Positions 16,167 to 24,572 of a stretch of 34,876 nucleotides of DNA are shown here, piece by piece (within the stretch, counting starts at the first letter, position 1; each line of letters starts with the position of its first letter). Below the pieces are notes generated by a model, which saw nothing but the letters and a program-made list of their open reading frames with translations, was not told the DNA's origin and did no database searches. The DNA is from Cyanobacteria bacterium SIG27. Its GTDB lineage: Bacteria; Cyanobacteriota; Vampirovibrionia; Gastranaerophilales; Gastranaerophilaceae. Made by a program: the position numbers and the translations under genes. The stretch covers positions 1-34,876 of the forward strand of contig SUTT01000020.1 in NCBI GenBank assembly GCA_015152565.1. The letters are read 5' to 3'.

Positions 16167-16802
16167 TTAGTAACCATTGGTAATAAATTCTCTTGCTCTA
16201 AATTTTGCACCAAGAGATTTTGCCACAATTTCACATCTTTCAACGTTCACTGGATAATTTGGAACGTTTGATACTACTGTTGTTGTGGTTTTAATTTTTT
16301 CTTCTACACAAGCACGAATAAATCTTTTTACTTCTTCGTATGCGTTTTCAATTTTCGGATTAGAAACTTTATTATAGGTTTCTTCGTTTTGCGCATTTAA
16401 GCTAATTGAAATATTATCAATATAAGGCGCTAATTCAGAAGCTACATTTCTTTTGTGGATTGCATTAGCGTGCCCATTTGTATTAATTCTTATTTTTATA
16501 TTTGGATAGTTTTCTTTTAAATATTTTGAAATTTCAATAACTTCATTGATTTTAATTAATGGTTCACCATAACCGCAAAAAACAATTTCGTCGCTTTTTG
16601 AAATAATATCTTTTTTGGCTTCAATCTGAGTTATTACGGCACTAGCTGTGGTGTTATCTTTATCAAGCCAAAGGTTTGCGCCTTGAACGTCATCTTTTTG
16701 ATTGCGCAAGCAAAAAACACATGCGTTAGTGCATGCGTTTGTCATATTTATATATGGCTTATTGTCTAAAAAATATAAAAGATTTTCATTACAATCTATC
16801 AT
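16167..16802 (-). CDS. Radical SAM protein of the TatD-associated family
   Basis: A compact 211-aa radical SAM protein. The cluster-binding motif C-T-N-A-C-V-F-C (CxxxCxxC) lies at about residues 23-30, within NMTNACTNACVFCLRNQ. NLWLDKDN, then GYGEPL, INTNGHA and ISISLNAQNEETY follow. These match what I know of the TatD-linked radical SAM family, which is usually next to or fused with TatD nuclease; no tatD is in this window. The product is of unknown reaction. It is shorter than most radical SAM enzymes and has no SPASM or other auxiliary-cluster domain. It has a good promoter with the -10 only 6 nt before the ATG and no Shine-Dalgarno. It is followed after 24 nt by the ADP-forming synthetase. 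Confidence 0.85.
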   Translation of the reverse strand: MIDCNENLLYFLDNKPYINMTNACTNACVFCLRNQKDDVQGANLWLDKDNTTASAVITQIEAKKDIISKSDEIVFCGYGEPLIKINEVIEISKYLKENYPNIKIRINTNGHANAIHKRNVASELAPYIDNISISLNAQNEETYNKVSNPKIENAYEEVKRFIRACVEEKIKTTTTVVSNVPNYPVNVERCEIVAKSLGAKFRAREFITNGY

Positions 16803-16808
16803 AATATA

Positions 16809-16836
16809 ATTGTAACTCTAACAATTTTTTAGACAA
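16809..16836 (-). promoter_or_regulatory. Promoter of the radical SAM/synthetase operon, probably leaderless
   Basis: On the minus strand TTGTCT (16831-16836), 16 nt, TACAAT (16809-16814), then 6 nt to the ATG at 16802. The predicted transcription start coincides with the start codon. Confidence 0.55.
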
Positions 16837-16851
16837 TAAGAATTTTTATAA

Positions 16852-17922
16852 TTAGCCTTGGTGATAGTTGTTTTCTTTTGTTAAATAGCTATTGTTTTTG
16901 AAAGAAATTTTTTCATCTGATGCATCTTTAACTTTTTTAGCAATAAAGCCCATCAAAGCTACTCCAATTGCACCAAGAGTATAGCTTGCCATACCCAAAG
17001 CGTTTGATTTTACAACTTTTTTAATTAAATTTGGCGTATCTTTTAGAGCTTCTTTTGCCCATTTGTTGCCTCTTAATGTTGCCTTGCCTTCTTCCATCAA
17101 TGTTGGAATATATGTTGCAGCAGCTGCTAAAGGTGCAAATTTTCTTATAGCATTATGTCTTTTTTCTTTTGCTGTTAATTCTTTGCCATCTTGGGCTTTA
17201 GCGTCTTTTGTGAAAGCAGGGATTAATGCAATTAATGGTGCAATCATTGATATTGGGCGTATTTTCGCAATGGATTTCCATAAAGTTGAATTGTTAAAGT
17301 TATATGCATGACCCATTTCGTGGAATGCTGCTAGAGGAAGTTTTTTTAAATTGATATTAACACTATTTTGCTCGATGCCTATGTTTTTAAAGGCTTGTTG
17401 AATAAGTTTTGAATTTTTTCCAACAAAAAATGCATTTTTACCTTCTGCGATGCTTATGCCAATAGTATCTTTCAAAGCGTTTGTCGAAGCAAAATCAAAA
17501 GATAATTTAAACATTTCTCTGATGTGTTGTTTGGCTGCTTTTTTGTCTTTATTATCAATACATTGTTGTGCTAAATTTGCTAATTGTTCAAGTTTTTTAT
17601 CATCAAAGACTTGAAATGCGGTTTTTGGTATGCTTTGATAATCGTTTAATTTAACTCCTTTTTTAGCTAAATTGGTGAGTTCTTCAAAAGTTCTTGTTAT
17701 GCCTTTATTTACAATGGCAACTTCATCTTGAGTTAAACCGCTTGAATATTTTGTAAGCCCATTTAAAAGAAATGGATTTAAAGTTTTTAATGTGATATTT
17801 TTTGCTATTCCTCCAGCGCCAATCGCTAAAGCGCCACCCAAAATATTTTTCTTTGCTTGTTGTCGTTTTGTTTGAGTTTGGTTTTTAGCGCCTTGAAAAC
17901 TAACTGATGAAATATTATTCAT
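16852..17922 (-). CDS. HExxH membrane metallopeptidase-like protein with F-x-G N-terminus
   Basis: A 356-aa protein with a probable zinc-peptidase site: H201-E202-M-G-H205 (FHEMGHAYN), and E277/E278 in LMEEGKATLRG about 72 residues later as candidate third ligand, a spacing like gluzincins of the M48 type. A hydrophobic stretch lies near residue 35 (GGALAIGAGGI), another between the two motifs (about 218-232) and a C-terminal helix at about 310-335 (YTLGAIGVALMGF). An AAGGG ribosome site 8 nt upstream selects the ATG at 17922; an in-frame GTG at 17931 would be too close. The protein begins MNNISSVSFQGAKNQ, the tag shared with three other proteins here. Protease activity is inferred from the motif only. 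Confidence 0.7.
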   Translation of the reverse strand: MNNISSVSFQGAKNQTQTKRQQAKKNILGGALAIGAGGIAKNITLKTLNPFLLNGLTKYSSGLTQDEVAIVNKGITRTFEELTNLAKKGVKLNDYQSIPKTAFQVFDDKKLEQLANLAQQCIDNKDKKAAKQHIREMFKLSFDFASTNALKDTIGISIAEGKNAFFVGKNSKLIQQAFKNIGIEQNSVNINLKKLPLAAFHEMGHAYNFNNSTLWKSIAKIRPISMIAPLIALIPAFTKDAKAQDGKELTAKEKRHNAIRKFAPLAAAATYIPTLMEEGKATLRGNKWAKEALKDTPNLIKKVVKSNALGMASYTLGAIGVALMGFIAKKVKDASDEKISFKNNSYLTKENNYHQG

Positions 17923-18005
17923 TAAACACACCCTTTTCGTTTATATTTCGTAAAAATATGAAAATTAATAAAATTGCTAGTTTTAAGATAGAATTTTACA
18001 ATATT

Positions 18006-18560
18006 TTACGTTTGTAGAAAAATTGCTCCTTGCCTTAAAATTTTATACCCGTTTTCTTCGCATAAAATTACCGTTGATGGAATATTTTCGTTTTCACTAT
18101 CTTCAATTGGTTTAATTATTTCTGCACAATGTTTAAATTTTTCTTTTGCTTCTTTATAATTCAAAACAGGGGCTTCGCCTGTGATATTGCAAGATGTTGT
18201 TGCTAAAACTCTGCCATCAATTTTATCGATAATGTTTCTAAAATCATCGCTATCAGGAATTCTTATTCCAACACTATCGCCGTTTGAGGTTATAAAGTTG
18301 GGACAAAAATCTGATTTTTTAAAAATCAAAGTCAGAGCCCCAGGGAGATATTTTTCAATTAATTTATAAGCATAATCTGGAATAAATTTAATATATTTTT
18401 TTAAATGATTAAAATCATCGCTCATAAGAATTAGTGGTTTTTTAGAATCTCTTTTTTTAATTTCATAAATTTTATTAACTGCAATATTATCCAATGGATT
18501 GCAGCCAAAACCCCAAACAGTGTCTGTTTTAAAAGCTATAACTTCACCATTATTAAGCAT
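18006..18560 (-). CDS. tsaC: Threonylcarbamoyl-AMP synthase (Sua5/YrdC/TsaC)
   Basis: This enzyme makes threonylcarbamoyl-AMP from threonine, bicarbonate and ATP, the first step of the t6A37 modification of ANN-decoding tRNAs. At 184 aa it is the short, single-domain form without the Sua5 extension. The nucleotide-binding pocket is visible: FKTDTVWGFG near 9-18, KIYEIKKRDSKKPLILM near 31-47, PGALTLIF near 92, and SVGIRIPDS followed by ATTSCNITGE. Its start lies 8 nt inside the end of murJ, with a strong AAGGAG ribosome site in the murJ coding sequence, so it is the last gene of the spoIID-murJ-tsaC chain. The generic regulatory YciO relatives are an alternative, but the motifs and length favour TsaC. 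Confidence 0.88.
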   Translation of the reverse strand: MLNNGEVIAFKTDTVWGFGCNPLDNIAVNKIYEIKKRDSKKPLILMSDDFNHLKKYIKFIPDYAYKLIEKYLPGALTLIFKKSDFCPNFITSNGDSVGIRIPDSDDFRNIIDKIDGRVLATTSCNITGEAPVLNYKEAKEKFKHCAEIIKPIEDSENENIPSTVILCEENGYKILRQGAIFLQT

Positions 18561-20154
18561 TATTTCTCCTTTTTAGAAATTTAGCAGCTAATTTTTCTTT
18601 AACATCTGATAAATATTCAACTTTTAAAGTTAAAGACGATAAAATATAACTTATAAGTGATATTGTAAAAATAATTCCAACTCTAATAATCTTGAAAATA
18701 AAGCCATCAGCTAAAAATTTATCCAATAAAATGTTAACAAAATCGCCAATTAAAAACGCAATTAAAGCACAAATTAATATTTTAAAAATTTGACTTACAA
18801 ATGCTCTATAGCCTAAAGATATTCTTTTTCTAATTAAAAAGGCCAATAAAGCAGCGTTAATCGTGGTGATAATAACGGTAGACATTGCAATTCCGTTAAT
18901 TCCAAAAGGTTTAACCAAGATTGAGTTAAAAATAAATTTTAATAAAATTGAGCTAATTGCAATTATAAAAGGAGTTTTAGAATCGTTGAAAGAATAATAT
19001 ATTCTTGTAATTGAATCTCTAAACATATAAGGAATAATAGAAAGCGAAATAACAAATAAAACTTCTGAAACCATTAGTGTTGCACTGCTATCAAACGCTC
19101 CTCTTTCAAGCGCCAAAGAGATTAAATCTGTTCTTGAAATAAAAATAAATATCATTAAAAATGCGCCAACATAAATTAAGGAACCAACGCCTTTGTTAAA
19201 ATAATGCCTTACTTCGTCAAACTTGTTTTGTGCTACAAGTCTTGAAAATAACGGGAATAAAGGTACTAAAAGTGCAGATAACATTAACCCGACAGGAAAT
19301 TGAAAAATACGGTTAGCATACCCATAAGCAGTCCACTGCCCTTGTTCTAAGCCTGAAGCAAAAAAGATATCAACATATATTCCAATTTGACCAATTGTTG
19401 ATGATAAAAATGCAGGCATTAGAAGTTCTAAGATATCATTAAAATTTTTATTGTGTAAAAAATTGAAACTTGGTTTAAAAGTATATCCAAGTTTAATAAC
19501 AGCAGGAGTTTGCATTAATAATTGCAAAATCGCACCAATAGTTGTTCCTATTGCAAGATAAAATCCTGATTCATCACCGCCTGTTAAAACTAAAGTAAAA
19601 ATTATGCCAACTGAAAGCATTGATGGAGCGATGTTTGGTAATAAAAATCTATTATATGTAACTAATATTCCATAATACAAACCCAAAAAAGCACCAATTA
19701 AAATAACAGGTGACATAATTTTTAAATGACTTGCAGCTAGTTGTGTTAATTCCGGTGTTGCTTGCGAAATAATGATATTCATTACTTGGGTTGGAAAAAA
19801 GAAGCAAATTAGCGCAATTGAGCCAAAAATCAAAAGTGAAAATGTTTCGTAAACGTTAAAAAGCTTTTTTGTTTGAGCTTCTGGTTTGGTATCAAAATTT
19901 TTAATTATTTTCGAAAAAACGCTAACCGTTGCGCTGTGGAATGGTCCGCCCATTCCGCCTAATATAACTATAGCAAGTGCCGGAATTTGATAAGCGTAAA
20001 AATACGCATCAGATACAATGCTAGCGCCATAATAATTTGCTACAATAACATCTCTTAAAAAGCCTGCGATTTTGGATAGTAAAATGACTATAACAATCAG
20101 CCCTGCGCTTTTTACGAGCATTGATGAATTATTGTTTTTTTCTACTTCTTGCAT
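18553..20154 (-). CDS. murJ: Lipid II flippase MurJ
   Basis: MurJ flips lipid-linked peptidoglycan precursor across the cytoplasmic membrane. The 533-aa protein is almost entirely membrane helices (about 13-14) and belongs to the MOP/MviN exporters. Typical features are the N-terminal LLSKIAGFLRDVIVANYYGAS segment around residues 20-40 with its conserved arginine, GGMGGPFHSATVSVF, SRLVAQNKFDEVRHYFNKG, and the central ALERGAFDSSATLMVSEVL. The start overlaps the end of the SpoIID-like gene by 13 nt, and the last codons carry the ribosome site of tsaC. Together with SpoIID-like wall hydrolysis this points to a cell-envelope operon. Confidence 0.93.
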   Translation of the reverse strand: MQEVEKNNNSSMLVKSAGLIVIVILLSKIAGFLRDVIVANYYGASIVSDAYFYAYQIPALAIVILGGMGGPFHSATVSVFSKIIKNFDTKPEAQTKKLFNVYETFSLLIFGSIALICFFFPTQVMNIIISQATPELTQLAASHLKIMSPVILIGAFLGLYYGILVTYNRFLLPNIAPSMLSVGIIFTLVLTGGDESGFYLAIGTTIGAILQLLMQTPAVIKLGYTFKPSFNFLHNKNFNDILELLMPAFLSSTIGQIGIYVDIFFASGLEQGQWTAYGYANRIFQFPVGLMLSALLVPLFPLFSRLVAQNKFDEVRHYFNKGVGSLIYVGAFLMIFIFISRTDLISLALERGAFDSSATLMVSEVLFVISLSIIPYMFRDSITRIYYSFNDSKTPFIIAISSILLKFIFNSILVKPFGINGIAMSTVIITTINAALLAFLIRKRISLGYRAFVSQIFKILICALIAFLIGDFVNILLDKFLADGFIFKIIRVGIIFTISLISYILSSLTLKVEYLSDVKEKLAAKFLKRRNNA

Positions 20155-21833
20155 TGTTGAAATTCCACACGATAAATTATATGTTTGTTTCGATTTTCTC
20201 TAGTTAATGGTGCAAAAAATATCTCATTTTGCCCTTGTTTTAGATACTCTGTTATATTAATTTTAACAACTCCCCTGTTTGCAATACTTTTTGTTTCATT
20301 AAACACAAAATCATTAATTCTAAAAGGAAATTCGCTAACATTTCTTGTGTTGTTAATAAGTAAATATGCTTTATCATAAATTTCAGGTTCGAAATAAAAT
20401 TCTGTTTTTGAAGATAAATTTGCTTCGCTATATTCAACACTTTTTGGCATTGTTGAAATAACAATATCTGAATAATAATGGTTTAAAATTTCAGGGTATT
20501 TTTTGCCTTGTTTGGCTAAGCTTGAAGCGCCATATTGGCTCATTCCAACCCCATGACCAAATCCACCACCGATGAATTTAAAAGAAACTGGATATTTTTC
20601 ATCTGATGAAAAATCAAAAAGTTTAATTAATCCGCTCTCTTCGCTTTCATTTATTAGCTTTTCTTCTTTTTTAGATGTTTCAACAAAGAAGTTCGTACTC
20701 GGTAAAAGCATATTATTTTTCTTAAACACTCTTCTTATTGCCAATTGGTTTTTGATTTTGTAATTACCTGTTTTAGATATTATCTCAAGTTCTGTTATTC
20801 TTCCTGATTGAGTTCGATTTAAAATTTTAATTTCTTTTAAACCTTCAAGTTTGATATCGCCATCGTATTTTGGATTAACCAAGTTAGCTTTTGATTGTTG
20901 TTGCAGAGTTGCGTGTAGAATTTCTTCTAATTCTCCTCTTGAAAACTCAAACTCCCATCTGAATTTTGGAGAATTTATATCAAGTCCGTTATCTTTTTTT
21001 GAATAAAACTCTTCAACATCTTTTTCATCTTTTAATGGTTTATTATCAAGGTCATATCTTGCTTTTAGATATGGATGTTTAGCTGAATAATTTCCATCTC
21101 CAAAAACATCATCCCAATCATCAGTAATTCCTGGGGATGTTGAAAAATAAAGTGCTGTAATTGGTTGTTCATTATAAAGTGCGTAAATTCCTTGAGTTTG
21201 ATAAATTGCACTATCTGCCATATCTTTATAAGAATTAACTCCATAATAAACCTGAGAAGCAGTTGAATCAACAACATCATAATAATCGCTAATTTTTGCA
21301 TTTGCTGCGTAATTCCTTGCTGCAACGCTTTGGGCTTTTAGTGCTTCTAAACCAAAACTTATTGGCATTTCGTTTGAAACAACACCTCTAAGATAGTTTT
21401 GCATATCTATAACATTAATGATATGAAATCTTATTCCATTTTTACAATGGCGAAGTTCAATCATTCCTTTGTATTTTGCAGGAATACCTTTTCTGTTTAA
21501 TTCTAAAATTTGTAAATCATCATTTGAGCTTAATAGCAATGGACCATTTAATTTTTCATATTTTAGCTCATTATCTATATAAATATTAAATAATGAATCA
21601 TCTATCATAACTTCGATTGTTTTTAACGGCTCAATCGGTTCAATTTGGGCAGTTTGCGACATATCGATAATTTTTATAAAATCGTTTGATGAAAACTTAG
21701 CATTTATATGCTCCCAAGTTGAAAAATTTTGATTAGAAATCCCTACTCGAACAACTTTCTTTTCATCAATTGCGTTAACTCGACCAATAAAAAATAAACT
21801 TAAAAATAATACCAATAATAATTTGATTTTCAT
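20142..21833 (-). CDS. SpoIID/LytB-domain secreted cell-wall protein
   Basis: A 563-aa exported protein with a clear signal peptide (KIKLLLVLFLSLFFIGRVNA, cleavage about residue 21). The SpoIID domain begins around 140: MQNYLRGVVSNEMP with the conserved glutamate that in SpoIID is the lytic transglycosylase residue, ALKAQSVAARNYA, and later GGGFGHGVGMSQYGASSLAKQG near 425-447 with ILNHYYSD. A C-terminal beta-rich extension of about 100 residues follows. In spore formers SpoIID thins septal peptidoglycan; homologues in non-sporulating bacteria are general wall hydrolases, which is the likely role here as no sporulation gene is present. It is the first gene of the unit with murJ and tsaC. It has a good promoter but no Shine-Dalgarno. 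Confidence 0.9.
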   Translation of the reverse strand: MKIKLLLVLFLSLFFIGRVNAIDEKKVVRVGISNQNFSTWEHINAKFSSNDFIKIIDMSQTAQIEPIEPLKTIEVMIDDSLFNIYIDNELKYEKLNGPLLLSSNDDLQILELNRKGIPAKYKGMIELRHCKNGIRFHIINVIDMQNYLRGVVSNEMPISFGLEALKAQSVAARNYAANAKISDYYDVVDSTASQVYYGVNSYKDMADSAIYQTQGIYALYNEQPITALYFSTSPGITDDWDDVFGDGNYSAKHPYLKARYDLDNKPLKDEKDVEEFYSKKDNGLDINSPKFRWEFEFSRGELEEILHATLQQQSKANLVNPKYDGDIKLEGLKEIKILNRTQSGRITELEIISKTGNYKIKNQLAIRRVFKKNNMLLPSTNFFVETSKKEEKLINESEESGLIKLFDFSSDEKYPVSFKFIGGGFGHGVGMSQYGASSLAKQGKKYPEILNHYYSDIVISTMPKSVEYSEANLSSKTEFYFEPEIYDKAYLLINNTRNVSEFPFRINDFVFNETKSIANRGVVKINITEYLKQGQNEIFFAPLTRENRNKHIIYRVEFQQCKK

Positions 21834-21840
21834 GTAAATA

Positions 21841-21869
21841 ATTTTACAATTAAAAATTATTAATGTAAA
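21841..21869 (-). promoter_or_regulatory. Strong promoter of spoIID-murJ-tsaC, probably leaderless
   Basis: On the minus strand TTTACA (21864-21869, 5 of 6 consensus bases), 17 nt, TAAAAT (21841-21846, 5 of 6), then 7 nt to the ATG at 21833. This is the clearest example in the window of a promoter whose start site would fall on the start codon. Confidence 0.65.
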
Positions 21870-21904
21870 ATTGTAATGTTTCGTTTATGTTTACGGAGGA
21901 AAAA

Positions 21905-23284
21905 ATGTCTAGTGAAGATAATCTAAGAAGATTTACTTCTCTTCAGTTGCTAAATTTTTGCATAGGCTTTTTTGGCTTGCAATTTGCTTGGCAAATGAGA
22001 ATTATTTTGTCTGGTCCATTAACCGAATCGCTTGGTGCAAGTCCATTGTTGTATGGTCTTATTTGGTTAGCGGGTCCTGTTACAGGGATTGTTGTTCAGC
22101 CAATCATTGGAGCGCTTTCAGATAATACATTTACAAAATTTGGAAGAAGAGTACCGTATCTTTTCTTTGGTGCACTGTTTGGCGCAATTGGCTTGATTTT
22201 GTTGCCCAAAAGTGAATTTTTGAGTGGTTTATTTGGGCAAAATCATCCAACTTGGTTAGCTTTGTTTATTGCTGCAGTGTTTATTTGGGTGATTGATGCT
22301 TGCGTTAATGCTGCGCAAGGTCCTTATAGAGCTTTAGTTCCTGATAATATGAAAAAAAGCCAACATGCAATAGCTAATTCATATTTAAGTTTTGCTATTG
22401 GTCTTGGTTCTGTTGTTGCAGCTGGAACTGCGCCATTTTTAAAATGGGCGTTTAATTATCAAATGTCTGTTGATGCTCAATTTACTATGGCAGGTATAGC
22501 ATTTATTTTAGGAATGCTGTGGACTTGTTTTACTTTTAGAGAAAATGTGCCATCTAAAGAAGTGATGATTGAAAAGAAACTTGAAGCTAAAAAATGCGCT
22601 TCAAAATCTTTTGTTGAAAATGTTAAGGAGTTTTTAAGCACAAGCCCTGAAGTGGGTAAAATTTGCTTAGTTCAATTCTTTGCTTGGATTGGTTTAATGA
22701 GCTTAATGATTTTCTTTACTCAATATGTTGTGCATATTTTATACCAAATTCCAAATACAGCAGATTTAGCGCCAAATATTATTGAAACATTTGCAGCTAA
22801 ACAAGCAGAAGCTCAAAACTTTTCATCAATTTGTTTTGCATTTTTCAATTTAATTTGCTTTATTATTGCAATTCCAATTGCTAAAATGGCAGAAATTAGA
22901 GGAAATAAAAGCGTTCATGCCGTTTCATTATTAATTATGGCGCTAGCTTATTTATTAATGGCATGCCAACCAAACAAAGTTACAATTTTAGCTGGCATGG
23001 GTCTAGCCGGTATTGGTTGGGCTTCAACTTTGGCGCTACCTTTTGCAATGCTTTCAAAATACATTAAAGAAGGAACTGAAGGTTCTGCGATGGGTATATT
23101 TAACATATTCATTTCGGCTCCACAAGTTCTTGTTTGTACGCTTTTAGCTTGGTTTATTAATAAATCAACTTTCGTGCAAGATAACTATATTAACAACCAT
23201 TATGATTACGCATTTTTATTCGGTGCGCTGATGTTAATTATTTCAGCATTTATAACAATGTCTGTTAAAGAAAAAGAAGAATAA
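21905..23284 (+). CDS. MFS transporter, sugar (SLC45/GPH-like) type
   Basis: A 459-aa major facilitator with about 12 membrane helices. An upstream in-frame ATG exists at 21887, but GGAGG lies 6 nt before the ATG at 21905, within what would be the first codons, so 21905 is the start. The first half has the hallmark loop 2-3 region GALSDNTFTKFGRRVPY, like the DxxxxxxGRRxPf motif of sucrose/maltose H+ symporters and glycoside-pentoside-hexuronide carriers, and FAWQMR in helix 1. A cytoplasmic loop around residues 210-250 is rich in Lys. It is a single-gene unit ending at a strong terminator. Substrate is probably a di- or oligosaccharide, but no sugar enzyme gene lies nearby to confirm this. 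Confidence 0.82.
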   Translation: MSSEDNLRRFTSLQLLNFCIGFFGLQFAWQMRIILSGPLTESLGASPLLYGLIWLAGPVTGIVVQPIIGALSDNTFTKFGRRVPYLFFGALFGAIGLILLPKSEFLSGLFGQNHPTWLALFIAAVFIWVIDACVNAAQGPYRALVPDNMKKSQHAIANSYLSFAIGLGSVVAAGTAPFLKWAFNYQMSVDAQFTMAGIAFILGMLWTCFTFRENVPSKEVMIEKKLEAKKCASKSFVENVKEFLSTSPEVGKICLVQFFAWIGLMSLMIFFTQYVVHILYQIPNTADLAPNIIETFAAKQAEAQNFSSICFAFFNLICFIIAIPIAKMAEIRGNKSVHAVSLLIMALAYLLMACQPNKVTILAGMGLAGIGWASTLALPFAMLSKYIKEGTEGSAMGIFNIFISAPQVLVCTLLAWFINKSTFVQDNYINNHYDYAFLFGALMLIISAFITMSVKEKEE

Positions 23285-23300
23285 AATTTTTTGTACAATT

Positions 23301-23340
23301 AAAAGCCCTAAGCCATTTATTGGTTTAGGGCTTTTAATTT
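23301..23340 (+). terminator. MFS gene terminator (bidirectional)
   Basis: Positions 23301-23315 and 23321-23335 form a 15-bp stem with one G-T pair and a TTTAT loop; the outer arms are AAAAGCCC/GGGCTTTT. Its symmetry allows it to work also for recF, which ends at 23431 on the other strand. Confidence 0.85.
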
Positions 23341-23430
23341 TGTTTGAAAAATATGATAAATTACTTTTTTCAATTCGTTATTATGAGCGCATGCGAAGAA
23401 TCTATTGTAAATAAAGTTTGCTAAAGCGCA

Positions 23431-24522
23431 TTAAATCATTTTCCCATCGCTTATTTTTACAATATCGACATTTTCTAAAAATTTTTCATCAAAAGCTAGA
23501 GTGTCAACTGATGTTATTACCATTTGAATATCTTCTTCAATAGCATTTAAAAGATAATTTTGGCGAATGTTATCAAGTTCAGCTAAGACATCATCTAAAA
23601 GTAAAAGCGGTGTTTCGTTAATTTTTTCTTTAATAATCTGTAATTCGGCTAATTTTAAAGCCAAAACTATAGTTCTTTGCTGACCTTGGGATGCAAACTT
23701 TTTAGAATCAATTTCATTAATGTAAAAATCAATATCATCTCTATGAGCACCAATTAGGCACTGTTGGCGTCTGATTTCATCTTGTTTTATTTCATTTAAT
23801 TTTTGATAAATTAAATCCTTTAACTCTTCAATGTTTAAAAATTCATCCGTTATTGTTTGATACTTTATTGTCAAATCTTCATTTTGCGCCATTGCTTTAT
23901 GCTTGATTTTTGCAACACGTTCAAGCTCAAGCAAATATTTTTTTCTTAAATAAATTACATTAGCGCTTGCGATTGAGAGTTGTTCATTAAACACATCAAG
24001 CATATCGTTTTGAATTAACCCGTTTGCAAGATAGTTTGCTTTTTGAAGTCTAATTTTATTAAATTTTGCCAGTTTCTCGGCATACAAAGGATAAACTTGA
24101 AAAATTGCTAAATCGAGCCATTTTCTTCTGTTTTGAGGTTCACCTCTTAATAAAAGTAAATCAGAAGATGAAAAATTAACACTCGATAAAACTCTTAAAA
24201 AATCACGAGATTTTGTTTTTTTGAGTCCATTAACTTTTAAAATTTTATTTTTAGGTGGATTTAAAATTACTTCAAGTTCAAGCTCTGTATCATTTTTAGA
24301 AACTTCTGCTTTAATTGTCGTAATTTCTTTATTGAATTGAATTAACTCAGAGTCTTTTTTAATTCTTGAACTATCAAGCGCACAAAGATAGAAAATTGCT
24401 TCTAAAATATTGGTTTTACCCTGTGCGTTTTTTCCAATTATTAAAGTTTTGTTTTTTGAAAAATTATATTCAAAATTTTCATAATTTCTATAATTTTTTA
24501 AAATTAATTTTCTCAACTTCAT
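23431..24522 (-). CDS. recF: DNA replication and repair protein RecF
   Basis: RecF is an SMC-like ATPase that helps load RecA at single-strand gaps. The 363-aa product (from 24522) has the family's MKLRKLILKNYRNYENF start, the Walker A motif G-K-N-A-Q-G-K-T near residue 30, NFSSSDLLLLRGEPQNRRKWLD near 115-135, the ABC signature in SQGQQRTIVLALKLAE and Walker B LLLLDDVLAELD. I prefer the ATG at 24522 to the one at 24549 because RecF proteins begin at this point and the promoter overlaps the longer version. A TATACT box lies 8 nt before the ATG (an overlapping TATAAT 3 nt before), with no Shine-Dalgarno. It is alone, not next to dnaA/dnaN as in many bacteria. Confidence 0.93.
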   Translation of the reverse strand: MKLRKLILKNYRNYENFEYNFSKNKTLIIGKNAQGKTNILEAIFYLCALDSSRIKKDSELIQFNKEITTIKAEVSKNDTELELEVILNPPKNKILKVNGLKKTKSRDFLRVLSSVNFSSSDLLLLRGEPQNRRKWLDLAIFQVYPLYAEKLAKFNKIRLQKANYLANGLIQNDMLDVFNEQLSIASANVIYLRKKYLLELERVAKIKHKAMAQNEDLTIKYQTITDEFLNIEELKDLIYQKLNEIKQDEIRRQQCLIGAHRDDIDFYINEIDSKKFASQGQQRTIVLALKLAELQIIKEKINETPLLLLDDVLAELDNIRQNYLLNAIEEDIQMVITSVDTLAFDEKFLENVDIVKISDGKMI

Positions 24523-24538
24523 AAGATTATAGTATAAT
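24510..24538 (+). promoter_or_regulatory. Promoter of the pfkB-like/rqcP/ald/pro run
   Basis: TTCTCA (24510-24515), 17 nt, TATAAT (24533-24538). The leader of about 28 nt contains GAGGAA 6 nt before the ATG at 24573. It overlaps the divergent recF promoter. Confidence 0.55.
24531..24536 (-). promoter_or_regulatory. recF -10 box, probably leaderless
   Basis: TATACT on the minus strand ends 8 nt before the recF ATG at 24522. The -35 is poor (TTTTGC, 17 nt away). The box overlaps the plus-strand TATAAT of the next gene, so the two promoters cannot easily be occupied together. Confidence 0.4.
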
Positions 24539-24572
24539 AAAATAGTCATTCGGGCAAAAGAGCGAGGAAAAA

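Noticed and set aside
24523-24549. Upstream ATG for recF
   Set aside because: Adds nine residues foreign to RecF and would place the start inside the shared promoter region.
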